From assembly GCF_014596475.1 (NCBI RefSeq), contig NZ_MECJ01000023.1, positions 1 to 64,000 of the forward strand: a DNA stretch of 64,000 nt, given 5' to 3'. The DNA comes from Streptomyces sp. CBMA152. GTDB taxonomy: Bacteria > Actinomycetota > Actinomycetes > Streptomycetales > Streptomycetaceae. The position numbers were made by a program, and so were the translations under genes. This document shows, one piece after another, positions 41,190-50,326 of this stretch; position 1 is the first letter of the stretch, and each line of letters opens with the position of its first letter. Under the pieces are notes generated by a model that worked only from the letters and a program-made list of their open reading frames with translations, made no database searches and was not told where the DNA came from.

Positions 41190-41837
41190 TCACGACGGCG
41201 CGCGATGGCAGATGTACGCCAACGTGCCGAGCAGTAGCCGGGCCTCCGGGGGGCGGATGGCGGTGTCCAGGGACGGCGGGCGCAGCCAGCGCACGTCGGC
41301 CGACGGGGGCGCCGGGACATACGTGCCCGGCCCCGGGCAGACCAGGTCCAGGTCGGCGTCGTCCCAGCCCATCCGGTAGAGCAGGCGCGGGAGTTGGGCC
41401 GCCGCTCCCGGGGCGACGAAGAAGTGCGTACGGCCCGCCGGGGTGGTGGAGACCGGGCCCAGCGGCAGCCCCATCCGCTCCAGGCGCACCAGCGCGCGCC
41501 GACCCGCCGGGGCGGCCACGTCCAGGATGTCGAAGGTGCGCCCCACCGGCAGCAGCACCGTGGCCCCCGGGCACTCGGCCCACGCCTTGCAGACCTCGTC
41601 CAGGGTCGCGCCCGCCGGGACCTCCGGGGCGAAGCCCAGCGGATGGGCGCCCGGCTCCGGGCACGCCGGGGCGCCGCAGGAGCACTCGCCGGACAGCTCC
41701 CGGGCCCCGGGGGCGACGTCCCAGCCCCACAGTCCCGTGTACTCGGCCACCGCGGTGACCTCGGTCGCGCGGCCGCGCCGCCGCGGGCCGGGCCGGATTT
41801 CGCGGATCCCCCGGCTGCCGCCGATCGTGAAGCCCAT
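41190..41837 (-). CDS. Bifunctional DNA primase/polymerase domain protein
   Basis: 215 residues from ATG 41837 (GGAGGGGGC immediately before). It matches the small actinobacterial prim-pol-domain proteins: EYTGLWGWDVAPGARELSGE, cysteines CSCGAPACPEPGAHPLG, TVLLPVGRTFDILDVA and THFFVAPG. The usual catalytic acidic residues of active prim-pol enzymes are not clearly present, and no helicase domain or plasmid context exists, so a polymerase activity should not be assumed. It is divergent from nsdA across 424 bases. Confidence 0.8.
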   Translation of the reverse strand: MGFTIGGSRGIREIRPGPRRRGRATEVTAVAEYTGLWGWDVAPGARELSGECSCGAPACPEPGAHPLGFAPEVPAGATLDEVCKAWAECPGATVLLPVGRTFDILDVAAPAGRRALVRLERMGLPLGPVSTTPAGRTHFFVAPGAAAQLPRLLYRMGWDDADLDLVCPGPGTYVPAPPSADVRWLRPPSLDTAIRPPEARLLLGTLAYICHRAPS

Positions 41838-42261
41838 GCCCCCTCCAACGGATCTGACTCTGCGGTGGTTACGAACCGGAGTTTCCTCGTTACGCATTGC
41901 ATACCCGGCGGCTTGCGGCGGAGGGAAGGGTGGTGTGAACCGGTCCGCGCGCCCCGGCGTGCACCGTTCCACCAACTCCGTTTCGGCCTGTGTCAAGTGA
42001 ATCGCGCGCAGCGCCAGGGCAGTTCATTCGAAGGGGTGGCGAATGGTGGCGTTTCTGCAATCGCCCTCGCGGGAGCAGTGATCGTAGGATTACTTTCAGT
42101 ACATGGACCCTGTAGACCCACGCGCTCGTGGGTATGCCAACGGCAAGGCGCATTCCCGTCCGAGGGGCCAGGTCCGGCGGACAGGAAGGCCCGACTAGCG
42201 GCATTCTGATAGCGGTTCGCGCGGAAAAAGCACAAGGCTTCAGCAGAATGGGGGCGTTCCA
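41838..42261. other. Divergent promoter region of prim-pol gene and nsdA
   Basis: 424 bases. A TAGGAT hexamer (42085-42090) about 170 bases before nsdA could be a -10 box. I see no hairpin of note and no additional gene. Confidence 0.45.
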
Positions 42262-43737
42262 GTGGTCGGCAGTGGGGCTAGCGGTACGAGCGCCGGGAAG
42301 CGCCCCAACGAGCAGCTGAGTTCGTGGTTCGTACGGAGCGGCTGGTCGAAGGGCGAGCTTGCTCGGCAGGTCAACCGGCGGGCGCGTCAGCTCGGCGCGC
42401 ACCACATCAGCACGGACACCTCCCGGGTGCGCCGCTGGCTCGACGGCGAGATGCCGCGCGAGCCGATCCCGCGCATCCTCTCCGAGCTGTTCTCCGAGCG
42501 GTTCGGCAGCGTCGTGGCGGTCGAGGACCTCGGCCTGCGCACCGCCCACCAGTCCCCGTCCGTCTCCGGCGTCGACCTGCCCTGGGCCGCCCCCCAGACC
42601 GTCAGCCTGCTCAGCGAGTACTCGCGCAGCGACCTCATGCTGGCCCGGCGCGGCTTCCTCGGCACCTCGCTCGTCCTGTCCGCAGGCCCCGCCCTGATCG
42701 AGCCCATGCAGCGCTGGCTGGTGCCCTCGCCCGGCAACGAGCGCATCCTCGCCGAGACCCCCGCCAACGCCCGGCGCCCCTCCCGGCTCTCCAAACCGGA
42801 GCTCGACCTCCTGGAGACCACCACCGAGATGTTCCGCCAGTGGGACGCGCAGTGCGGCGGGGGACTGCGCCGCAAGGCCGTCGTCGGCCAGCTCCACGAG
42901 GTCACCGACCTCCTCCAGGAGCCCCAGCCCGACGCCACCGCCAAACGCCTGTTCCGGGTCGCCGCCGAACTCGCGGAACTGGCCGGGTGGATGAGCTACG
43001 ACGTGGGCCTGCAGCCCACCGCCCAGAAGTACTTCGTGCTCGCCCTGCACGCCGCCAAGGAATGCGGCGACAAGCCGCTCGGCTCGTACATCCTCTCCTC
43101 GATGAGCCGCCAGATGATCCATCTGGGCCGCCCCGACGACGCCCTGGAACTCATCCACCTCGCCCAGTACGGCAGCCGGGACTGCGCCACCCCCCGCACC
43201 CAGGCGATGCTGTATGCGATGGAGGCGCGCGCGTACGCGAACATGGGCCAGCCCAGCAAGTGCAAGCGGGCCGTCCGGATGTCCGAGGACACCTACGGCG
43301 ACGCCGGGCTCGACGGCGAGCCGGAGCCCGACTGGATCCAGTTCTTCTCCGAGGCCGAGCTCAACGGGGAGAACGCGCACTCCTTCCGCGACCTCGCCTA
43401 TGTGGCCGGGCGCAGCCCCACGTACGCCTCGCTCGCCGAGCCCGTGATGGAGAAGGCCGTCATGCTCTTCGGCAAGGACGACGTCCACCAGCGTTCGTAC
43501 GCGCTCAACCTCATCGGCATGGCCACCGTCCACCTCCTCAAACGCGAGCCCGAGCAGTCCACGGTGCTGGCCGGAGAGGCACTGAAGATCGCCAAGACGG
43601 TCCGCTCGGAGCGGGTCAACACCCGGCTGCGCAAGACCGTCGACACCGCCCTGCGCGAGTTCGGCGACGTCGCCGAAGTCGTCGACTTCACCGATCTGCT
43701 CGGCAAGGAACTGCCCGAGACCGCCGAGGCGGTCTGA
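42262..43737 (+). CDS. nsdA: Negative regulator of differentiation and antibiotic production NsdA
   Basis: 491 residues. The N-terminal part (about 15-75, LSSWFVRSGWSKGELARQVN, DTSRVRRWLDGEMPREPIPR) is a Xre-like helix-turn-helix. The remainder is helical repeat (TPR-like, about 170-450: AAELAELAGWMSYDVG, SYILSSMSRQMIHLGRPDDA). Sequence and location before amtB match NsdA, whose loss in S. coelicolor raises sporulation and antibiotic output. The GTG at 42262 has GGGGGCG upstream. A strong hairpin follows the stop. Confidence 0.93.
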   Translation: MVGSGASGTSAGKRPNEQLSSWFVRSGWSKGELARQVNRRARQLGAHHISTDTSRVRRWLDGEMPREPIPRILSELFSERFGSVVAVEDLGLRTAHQSPSVSGVDLPWAAPQTVSLLSEYSRSDLMLARRGFLGTSLVLSAGPALIEPMQRWLVPSPGNERILAETPANARRPSRLSKPELDLLETTTEMFRQWDAQCGGGLRRKAVVGQLHEVTDLLQEPQPDATAKRLFRVAAELAELAGWMSYDVGLQPTAQKYFVLALHAAKECGDKPLGSYILSSMSRQMIHLGRPDDALELIHLAQYGSRDCATPRTQAMLYAMEARAYANMGQPSKCKRAVRMSEDTYGDAGLDGEPEPDWIQFFSEAELNGENAHSFRDLAYVAGRSPTYASLAEPVMEKAVMLFGKDDVHQRSYALNLIGMATVHLLKREPEQSTVLAGEALKIAKTVRSERVNTRLRKTVDTALREFGDVAEVVDFTDLLGKELPETAEAV

Positions 43738-43751
43738 CGCCCCCGGCCGCC

Positions 43752-43783
43752 CCGCGGCCGGCATACAAGGACGCCGGCCGCGG
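43752..43783 (+). terminator. Terminator of nsdA
   Basis: An 11-bp perfect stem CCGCGGCCGGC/GCCGGCCGCGG with a 10-base loop, 15 bases after the nsdA stop. Confidence 0.8.
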
Positions 43784-43915
43784 CGCCCGCCCCGTACAGC
43801 CCGACTCGGCTCCCTCACGCCAGGTCAACCGGGAGACGTCGCGGCCGGTCACCCGTTCGGGGGGCCGCGGAGGGTAGCCGTCCCTCCGGACACCGATCCG
43901 ACGGTTCATGTGTGC

Positions 43916-43973
43916 GTAACACGCCCGACCTCTTCGTCACGGACGCGAAACATCGTGCGGCATCCCTCGAAAC
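43916..43973 (+). promoter_or_regulatory. GlnR-box-like site upstream of amtB
   Basis: GTCAC (43936-43940), six bases, GAAAC (43947-43951) fits the Streptomyces GlnR consensus gTnAc-n6-GaAAc. A further GAAAC (43969-43973) lies 22 bases on, in helical phase, and GTAAC lies upstream (43916-43920) but two bases out of phase. amtB is a known GlnR target; binding here is inferred. Confidence 0.7.
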
Positions 43974-44070
43974 GGCGCTGCGCCAACCTCATGGCGCATA
44001 ACCGGCCCACCGTTTTGACCCACTCGTTCGCCCCCGCACGGGCCGCCGTACCGACGACGAGGAGACGCCG

Positions 44071-45414
44071 ATGCCCCCAGGCATCACGCTCGCAGCAGCC
44101 ACGCCGCAGCTGTCCAGCGCCAACACCGGGTTCATGCTGATCTGCTCAGCGCTGGTGATGATCATGACCCCCGGCCTGGCCTTCTTCTATGGAGGCATGG
44201 TCCGCGTCAAGAGCACGCTCAACATGCTGATGATGAGCTTCATCAGCCTCGGCATCGTCACGATCCTGTGGGTGCTCTACGGCTTCAGCCTCACCTTCGG
44301 TGAGTCCAACGGCTTCATCGGCTGGAGCAAGGCCTACTTCGGGCTCAGCGGCATCGGCCTCGTCCAGCTCTGGCCCGGATACACCATCCCGATCTACGTC
44401 TTCGCGGTCTTCCAGCTGATGTTCGCGGTGATCACCCCGGCGCTGATAAGCGGCGCGCTGGCCGACCGCGTCAAGTTCAGCGCCTGGGCCCTGTTCATCA
44501 CCCTGTGGGTCACGGTCGTCTACTTCCCGGTCGCGCACTGGGTGTGGGCCTCCGACGGCTGGCTCTTCAAGAAGGGCGTCATCGACTTCGCGGGCGGCAC
44601 CGCCGTCCACATCAACGCCGGCGCCGCGGCCCTCGGCGTGATCCTCGTCATCGGCAAGCGCGTCGGCTTCAAGAAGGACCCGATGCGCCCGCACAGCCTC
44701 CCGCTGGTCATGCTCGGCGCGGGCCTGCTGTGGTTCGGCTGGTTCGGCTTCAACGCCGGGTCCTGGCTCGGCAACGACGACGGCGTCGGCGCGGTGATGT
44801 TCGTCAACACCCAGGTCGCCACCGCCGCCGCCATGCTCGCCTGGCTGCTCTACGAGAAGCTGCGCCACGGCACCTTCACCACGCTCGGCGCCGCCTCCGG
44901 CGCGGTCGCGGGCCTCGTCGCCATCACCCCGTCCGGCGGCTGCGTGAGCCCGCTCGGCGCGATCGCGGTCGGCGCCATCGCCGGTGTGCTGTGCGCCATG
45001 GCAGTGGGCCTGAAGTACCGCTTCGGCTACGACGACTCCCTCGACGTCGTCGGCGTCCACATGGTCGGCGGCATCGCCGGCTCGCTGCTCATCGGCCTCT
45101 TCGCCACCGGCGGCGTACAGTCCGACGCCAAGGGCCTGTTCTACGGCGGCGGCCTCGACCAGCTCGGCAAGCAGGCCATCGGCGTCGGCGCGGTCCTCGG
45201 CTACTCGCTGGTCGTCTCCGCGGTCCTCGCCTTCGCCCTCGACAAGACGATCGGCATGCGGGTCAGCGAGGACGACGAGGTCTCCGGCATCGACCAGGTC
45301 GAGCACGCCGAGACGGCGTACGACTTCAGCGGCGCCGGCGGCGGTACCGTCGCCCGCACGGCCGCCCCGGCCCCGAGCGGAACGGCGGCGCAGAACAAGA
45401 AGGTGGACGCATGA
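44071..45414 (+). CDS. amtB: Ammonium transporter AmtB
   Basis: 447 residues with about 11 membrane segments; conducts ammonium. The family start FMLICSALVMIMTPGLAFFYGG and twin pore histidines (in FAGGTAVHINAG and DVVGVHMVGGIAG) are present. A cytoplasmic tail of about 45 residues, Ala/Gly-rich, follows the last helix. It overlaps glnK by 4 bases, and GlnK blocks AmtB at high nitrogen. GlnR-like half sites lie upstream. Confidence 0.97.
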   Translation: MPPGITLAAATPQLSSANTGFMLICSALVMIMTPGLAFFYGGMVRVKSTLNMLMMSFISLGIVTILWVLYGFSLTFGESNGFIGWSKAYFGLSGIGLVQLWPGYTIPIYVFAVFQLMFAVITPALISGALADRVKFSAWALFITLWVTVVYFPVAHWVWASDGWLFKKGVIDFAGGTAVHINAGAAALGVILVIGKRVGFKKDPMRPHSLPLVMLGAGLLWFGWFGFNAGSWLGNDDGVGAVMFVNTQVATAAAMLAWLLYEKLRHGTFTTLGAASGAVAGLVAITPSGGCVSPLGAIAVGAIAGVLCAMAVGLKYRFGYDDSLDVVGVHMVGGIAGSLLIGLFATGGVQSDAKGLFYGGGLDQLGKQAIGVGAVLGYSLVVSAVLAFALDKTIGMRVSEDDEVSGIDQVEHAETAYDFSGAGGGTVARTAAPAPSGTAAQNKKVDA

Positions 45415-45749
45415 AGCTCATCACCGCGGTCGTCAAGCCGCACCGCCTCGACGAGATCAAGGAAGCCCTCCAGGCCTTCGGAGTCCAGGGCCTCACGGTC
45501 ACCGAGGCCAGCGGATACGGCCGCCAGCGCGGCCACACCGAGGTCTACCGCGGCGCCGAGTACACCGTCGACCTCGTCCCCAAGATCCGGATAGAGGTGC
45601 TGGTCGAGGACGACGACGCCGAGCAGCTGATCGACGTCGTGGTCAAGGCGGCCAGAACCGGGAAGATCGGGGACGGCAAGGTGTGGAGCGTGCCGGTCGA
45701 GACGGCCGTACGCGTCCGCACCGGCGAACGCGGCCCCGACGCCCTCTGA
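45411..45749 (+). CDS. glnK: PII nitrogen-regulatory protein GlnK
   Basis: 112 residues. MKLITAVVKPHRLDEIKEAL start, T loop with the modifiable tyrosine Y51 in EVYRGAEYTVDLVPK, and B loop region TGKIGDGKVW. Streptomyces GlnK is adenylylated on this tyrosine by GlnD and later trimmed. The ATG overlaps the amtB stop; glnD follows after 47 bases. Confidence 0.97.
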   Translation: MKLITAVVKPHRLDEIKEALQAFGVQGLTVTEASGYGRQRGHTEVYRGAEYTVDLVPKIRIEVLVEDDDAEQLIDVVVKAARTGKIGDGKVWSVPVETAVRVRTGERGPDAL

Positions 45750-45796
45750 GCCCGCCTCAGAAGTTGGCCTTAGTCGGTACGGACAGGAGCTGCCGG

Positions 45797-48262
45797 GTGA
45801 CGAGCGTGGAAGTCAGCACAGAGACAGAAGACTCCGGACCCGGCGGCTACGCGGCGGCCCGGCTGCGCCTCCTGCACCAGGAGGCGCAGTCCGGGCCGCC
45901 GCGCCGTGCGGCCCTCGCCAAGCTCACCGACGAGTGGCTGGCCACGCTCTTCGTGGGCGCGGCCGAGGCGGCCGGTGTGCCGGGCGGCGCCGCTCTGGTC
46001 GCCGTCGGCGGCTACGGGCGCGGCGAACTCTCCCCGCGCAGCGACCTCGACCTGGTGCTGCTGCACGACGGGAGCGCGGGCGCGGGCGCCGTCTCCACGC
46101 TCGCCGACCGCCTCTGGTACCCCGTGTGGGACCTCGGCCTCGCCCTCGACCACTCGGTCCGCACCCCCGCCGAGGCCCGCAAGACGGCGGGCGCCGACCT
46201 CAAGGTCCACCTCGGCCTCCTGGACGCCCGCCATCTGGCGGGCGACGCGGGCCTCACCGCCGGGCTGCGCAGCGCCGTACTCGCCGACTGGCGCAACCAG
46301 GCCACCAAAAGGCTCCCCGAACTCGACGAGATGTGCCGCGAACGGGCCGAGCGCCAGGGCGAGTTGCAGTTCCTGCTCGAACCCGACCTGAAGGAAGCGC
46401 GCGGCGGACTGCGGGACGCGACCGCCCTGCGCGCCGTCGCCGCGTCCTGGCTCGCCGACGCGCCCCGCGAAGGACTCGACGAGGCCCGCCGGTGCCTCCT
46501 GGACGTCCGCGACGCGCTGCACCTGGCGACCGGCCGCGCCACCGACCGCCTCGCCCTCCAGGAACAGGACGCCGTCGCCGCCGGACTCGGTCTGCTGGAC
46601 GCGGACGTCCTGCTGCGGCAGGTGTACGAGGCCGCGCGGACCATCTCGTACGCCGGTGACGTCACCTGGCGCGAGGTCGGCCGGGTCCTGCGGGCCCGCT
46701 CGGCGCGGCCCCGGCTGCGCGGGCTGATCGGCGGCGGCAGGACGGCCGCGCCCGTGCGCACCCCGCTCGCCGAGGGCGTCGTCGAGCAGGACGGCGAGGT
46801 CGTCCTCGCGCTCGCCGCCAAACCCGAACGCGACCCGGTGCTGCCGCTGCGGGCCGCCGCGGCCGCCGCCCGGGCCGGTCTGCCGATCTCGCTGCACGCG
46901 GTACGCCGCCTCGCCTCGGCGGTGCGGCCGCTGCCCGTGCCGTGGCCCGCCGAGGCCCGCGACGAGCTGGTCACGCTGCTGGGCGCGGGCGAGTCCACCC
47001 TGCCGGTGTGGGAGGCGCTGGAGGCCGAAGGCCTCATCACCCGGCTGCTGCCGGACTGGGAGCGGGTGCGCTGCCGCCCGCAGCGCAACGCGGTGCACAC
47101 CTTCACCGTCGACCGCCACCTGGTGGAAACGGCGGTACGGGCCTCCTCGCTGACCCGCCGGGTGGGCCGCCCCGACCTGCTCCTGGTCGCGGCCCTGCTC
47201 CATGACATCGGCAAGGGCTGGCCCGGCGACCACAGCGTGGCGGGCGAGGTCATCGCGCGCGATGTGGCCGCCAGGATCGGCTTCGACAAGGACGACGTGG
47301 CCGTCGTCGCCACTCTCGTACGCCATCACCTCCTGCTCGTGGAGACGGCGACGCGGCGCGACCTGGACGATCCCGCGACGGTACGGGCGGTCGCCGAGGC
47401 GGTCGGCGGCGCCGCCACGCTGGAGCTGCTGCACGCGCTCACCGAGGCGGACGCGCTGGCCACCGGCCCCGCCGCGTGGTCGTCGTGGCGCGGCTCGCTG
47501 GTGGCGGATCTGGTGAAGCGGGTGGGCGCGGTGCTCGCGGGGGAGGCGGTGGAGCGGGAGGCGCCGGCGACCACGGCCGAGCAGGAACGGCTGGCGGTCG
47601 AGGCGTACCGCACGCGCGGTCCGGTTCTGGCTCTGCGTGCCCAGCCGGACGTTCCCGTCTCCGGGGAGGAGGGGGCGCGCGAGCCGCTGGGTGTCGAGCT
47701 GGTGATCGCGGTTCCGGACCAGCCGGGAGTGCTTCCCGCTGCGGCGGGCGTGCTGGCGATGCACCGTCTGACCGTGCGGGCGGCGGAGTTGCGCGCGATC
47801 GAACTCCCGGATCCGGTGGGGGGCGAGATCCTGCTGCTGGAGTGGCGGGTGGCGGCGGAATACGGCTCGCTGCCGCAGGCCGCCCGGCTGCGGGCGGATC
47901 TGGTGCGGGCGCTCGACGGCTCCCTGGACATCCGCTCCCGCCTCGCCGAACGCGAGGCGGCCCGCCGCCGTGGCCCCGCGGCCCCGCCGCCCCGCGTCAC
48001 CGTCGACCCGGCGGCGTCCCGCCTGGCCACGGTGATCGAGGTCCGCGCCCAGGACGCGCCGGGTCTGCTGCATCGCATCGGGCGGGCGCTGGAGACGGCG
48101 GGGGTGCGGGTGCGGAGTGCGCGGGTGTCGACGTTGGGGGCGAATGCGGTGGACGCGTTTTACGTGACGGATGTGTCCGGTGCGCCGCTGGTGGCGGAGG
48201 TGGCGGGGGAGGTGGCGCGCCTGGTGGAACGGTCATTGGCCCCCACCCCACCCCTTCCCTGA
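45797..48262 (+). CDS. glnD: PII nucleotidyltransferase GlnD
   Basis: 821 residues. A nucleotidyltransferase domain with GYGRGELSPRSDLDLVLL (near residue 70) is followed by a helical PII-modifying middle, an HD hydrolase domain (LLVAALLHDIGKGWPGDHSVAG, about 460-480) and two C-terminal ACT domains. In E. coli it uridylylates PII; in Streptomyces the homologue acts as an adenylyltransferase on GlnK Y51. The GTG at 45797 has GGAG upstream; another GTG lies three codons later. Last gene of the amtB operon. Confidence 0.96.
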   Translation: MTSVEVSTETEDSGPGGYAAARLRLLHQEAQSGPPRRAALAKLTDEWLATLFVGAAEAAGVPGGAALVAVGGYGRGELSPRSDLDLVLLHDGSAGAGAVSTLADRLWYPVWDLGLALDHSVRTPAEARKTAGADLKVHLGLLDARHLAGDAGLTAGLRSAVLADWRNQATKRLPELDEMCRERAERQGELQFLLEPDLKEARGGLRDATALRAVAASWLADAPREGLDEARRCLLDVRDALHLATGRATDRLALQEQDAVAAGLGLLDADVLLRQVYEAARTISYAGDVTWREVGRVLRARSARPRLRGLIGGGRTAAPVRTPLAEGVVEQDGEVVLALAAKPERDPVLPLRAAAAAARAGLPISLHAVRRLASAVRPLPVPWPAEARDELVTLLGAGESTLPVWEALEAEGLITRLLPDWERVRCRPQRNAVHTFTVDRHLVETAVRASSLTRRVGRPDLLLVAALLHDIGKGWPGDHSVAGEVIARDVAARIGFDKDDVAVVATLVRHHLLLVETATRRDLDDPATVRAVAEAVGGAATLELLHALTEADALATGPAAWSSWRGSLVADLVKRVGAVLAGEAVEREAPATTAEQERLAVEAYRTRGPVLALRAQPDVPVSGEEGAREPLGVELVIAVPDQPGVLPAAAGVLAMHRLTVRAAELRAIELPDPVGGEILLLEWRVAAEYGSLPQAARLRADLVRALDGSLDIRSRLAEREAARRRGPAAPPPRVTVDPAASRLATVIEVRAQDAPGLLHRIGRALETAGVRVRSARVSTLGANAVDAFYVTDVSGAPLVAEVAGEVARLVERSLAPTPPLP

Positions 48263-48588
48263 ACCCTCCGGGGGTGGGTGGGGGTGAGGGCGGTCTCCCA
48301 TGGGCTGCGCCCCCGGACCCCGTTCGCGGGGCCTGCGGCCCCTGCACCCCGCTACGTCTGCGGATCGTGCTTGGTCGCTCGCGCAGTTCCCCGCGCCCCT
48401 TAGATGGGCCCTTCAGGCCCTCCTAGGGGCGCGGGGAACTGCGCGACAAGCCCCCACCGGCCCGCAGTCGGCGTACCCGGCCGCCCGCCCAGGGCTTTAG
48501 GTGAAGGGGCGGGGTGGGGAAAAGCCTGCCCGGGATACCCTGGGGGGCGTCACCCGACCGCCCTACGAGCCGAGGATCCGCGACCACC
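48263..48588. other. glnD-ffh intergenic region with repeats
   Basis: 326 bases of GC-rich hairpins, including C-rich/G-rich arms right after the glnD stop and the paired 20-bp element at 48381-48444. No gene. The last 50 bases before ffh should hold its promoter, but I cannot identify it. Confidence 0.55.
48381..48444. repeat. Dispersed CGCGCAGTTCCCC element as inverted pair, copies 3 and 4
   Basis: 20-bp arms 48381-48400 and 48425-48444 are perfect reverse complements, enclosing a nested GGGCC-5-GGCCC hairpin (48406-48420). The core is the same as at 26296-26321 and 41076-41102. It may act as terminator for glnD; the family recurs widely in Streptomyces intergenic DNA. Confidence 0.88.
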
Positions 48589-50130
48589 GTGTTCGATACC
48601 CTCTCCGACCGCCTCAGCGCGACATTCAAGAACCTCCGGGGCAAGGGCCGCCTGTCCGAGGCGGACATCGACGCCACGGCGCGCGAGATCCGTATCGCGC
48701 TGCTCGAAGCCGACGTCGCGCTCCCCGTAGTCCGCGCGTTCATCAAGAACGTCAAGGAGCGCGCCCTCGGGGCCGAGGTCTCCAAGGCGCTGAACCCGGG
48801 CCAGCAGGTCCTCAAGATCGTCAACGAGGAGCTCGTCACCATCCTCGGTGGCGAGACCCGCCGCCTGCGGTTCGCCAAGACCGCCCCGACGGTCATCATG
48901 CTGGCCGGTCTCCAGGGTGCCGGTAAGACCACCCTCGCGGGCAAGCTCGGCCAGTGGCTGAAGGGCCAGGGGCACTCGCCGCTGCTCGTCGCCTGTGACC
49001 TCCAGCGCCCCAACGCCGTCAACCAGCTCAGCGTCGTCGCCGAGCGCGCCGGTGTCGCCGTGTACGCGCCGGAGCCCGGCAACGGCGTCGGCGACCCGGT
49101 CAAGGTCGCCCAGGACTCCATCGAGTTCGCCCGGTCGAAGCAGTACGACGTGGTCGTGGTCGACACCGCCGGCCGTCTCGGCATCGACCAGGAGATGATG
49201 CAGCAGGCCGCGGACATCCGCGATGCCGTCAAGCCCGACGAGATCCTCTTCGTCGTCGACGCGATGATCGGCCAGGACGCGGTCAACACCGCCGAGGCCT
49301 TCCGCGACGGCGTCGGCTTCGACGGCGTGGTCCTCTCCAAGCTCGACGGCGACGCCCGGGGCGGTGCGGCGCTCTCCATCGCCCACGTCACCGGCAAGCA
49401 GATCATGTTCGCCTCCAACGGCGAGAAGCTCGACGAGTTCGACGCGTTCCACCCGGACCGCATGGCGTCCCGCATCCTCGACATGGGTGACCTGCTCACC
49501 CTGATCGAGCAGGCGGAGAAGACGTTCAGCCAAGAAGAGGCCGAGAAGATGGCCTCCAAGCTGGCGTCGAAGAAGGGCCAGGACTTCACGCTCGACGACT
49601 TCCTGGCGCAGATGGAGCAGGTCCGCAAGATGGGCTCCATCTCCAAGCTGCTCGGCATGCTGCCCGGCATGGGGCAGATCAAGGACCAGATCAACAACAT
49701 CGACGAGCGCGACGTGGACCGCACCGCCGCGATCATCAAGTCGATGACCCCGGGCGAGCGCCAGGACCCGAACCTCATCAACGGCTCGCGCCGCGCCCGT
49801 ATCGCCAAGGGCTCCGGCGTCGAGGTCAGCGCGGTCAAGAACCTGGTCGAGCGGTTCTTCGACGCCCGCAAGATGATGTCGCGCATGGCCCAGGGCGGCG
49901 GAATGCCCGGCATGCCGGGGATGCCCGGCATGGGTGGCGGCCCCGGCCGGCAGAAGAAGCAGGTCAAGCAGGCCAAGGGCAAGCGCAAGAGCGGCAACCC
50001 GATGAAGCGCAAGGCCGAGGAAGAGGCCGCCGCCGCACGCCGCGAGCAGGGCGCCCTCGGCCTCCCGTCCGCCGCCCAGGCCCCCGAGGACTTCGAACTG
50101 CCCGACGCCTTCAAGAAGTTCATGGGCTGA
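48589..50130 (+). CDS. ffh: Signal recognition particle protein Ffh
   Basis: 513 residues; binds signal sequences and 4.5S RNA and targets ribosomes to FtsY. N domain 1-95, G domain with G1 GLQGAGKTT, VDTAGRLGID and SKLDGDARGG, then the methionine-rich M domain (about 310-450, LAQMEQVRKMGSISKLLGML). The tail has tandem GMPGMPGMPGM and Lys-rich QKKQVKQAKGKRKSG stretches. The GTG at 48589 gives the family N-terminus FDTLSDRLSATFKNLR. Confidence 0.98.
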   Translation: MFDTLSDRLSATFKNLRGKGRLSEADIDATAREIRIALLEADVALPVVRAFIKNVKERALGAEVSKALNPGQQVLKIVNEELVTILGGETRRLRFAKTAPTVIMLAGLQGAGKTTLAGKLGQWLKGQGHSPLLVACDLQRPNAVNQLSVVAERAGVAVYAPEPGNGVGDPVKVAQDSIEFARSKQYDVVVVDTAGRLGIDQEMMQQAADIRDAVKPDEILFVVDAMIGQDAVNTAEAFRDGVGFDGVVLSKLDGDARGGAALSIAHVTGKQIMFASNGEKLDEFDAFHPDRMASRILDMGDLLTLIEQAEKTFSQEEAEKMASKLASKKGQDFTLDDFLAQMEQVRKMGSISKLLGMLPGMGQIKDQINNIDERDVDRTAAIIKSMTPGERQDPNLINGSRRARIAKGSGVEVSAVKNLVERFFDARKMMSRMAQGGGMPGMPGMPGMGGGPGRQKKQVKQAKGKRKSGNPMKRKAEEEAAAARREQGALGLPSAAQAPEDFELPDAFKKFMG

Positions 50131-50187
50131 CGGACGTACGGAACGGACCCGCCTCCTACGTACGTAGTACGTAAGCGCGTCTTACGA

Positions 50188-50222
50188 GAAGGGCCCGCGA
50201 GCCGACCGGCCGCGGGCCCTTC
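50188..50222 (+). terminator. Terminator of ffh
   Basis: A 12-bp stem GAAGGGCCCGCG/CGCGGGCCCTTC, 58 bases after the stop codon. A CTACGTACGTAG palindrome (50157-50168) lies just upstream. Confidence 0.75.
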
Positions 50223-50326
50223 CGTATGTCCGCCCCCGTCCTCCGTCCAGGCCCCATCGGCCCATCCGGGAATGCCCTGGTCGCCGTGCTCTTCGATACT
50301 GGCCGTACTGGCCCAAGGAGAGCAGC

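Larger units (their letters stand above)
43738..44070. other. nsdA-amtB intergenic region
   Basis: Contains the nsdA terminator and then the amtB control region with GlnR-like half sites. No gene seen. Confidence 0.6.

Noticed and set aside
45770..48073. A 767-codon minus-strand open frame opposite glnD
   Set aside because: Shadow of glnD; the plus frame has nucleotidyltransferase, HD and ACT motifs.
48263..48588. A CRISPR-like or mobile element at the glnD-ffh gap
   Set aside because: The repeats form one inverted pair plus GC hairpins; no regularly spaced direct repeats, spacers, transposase or target duplications.
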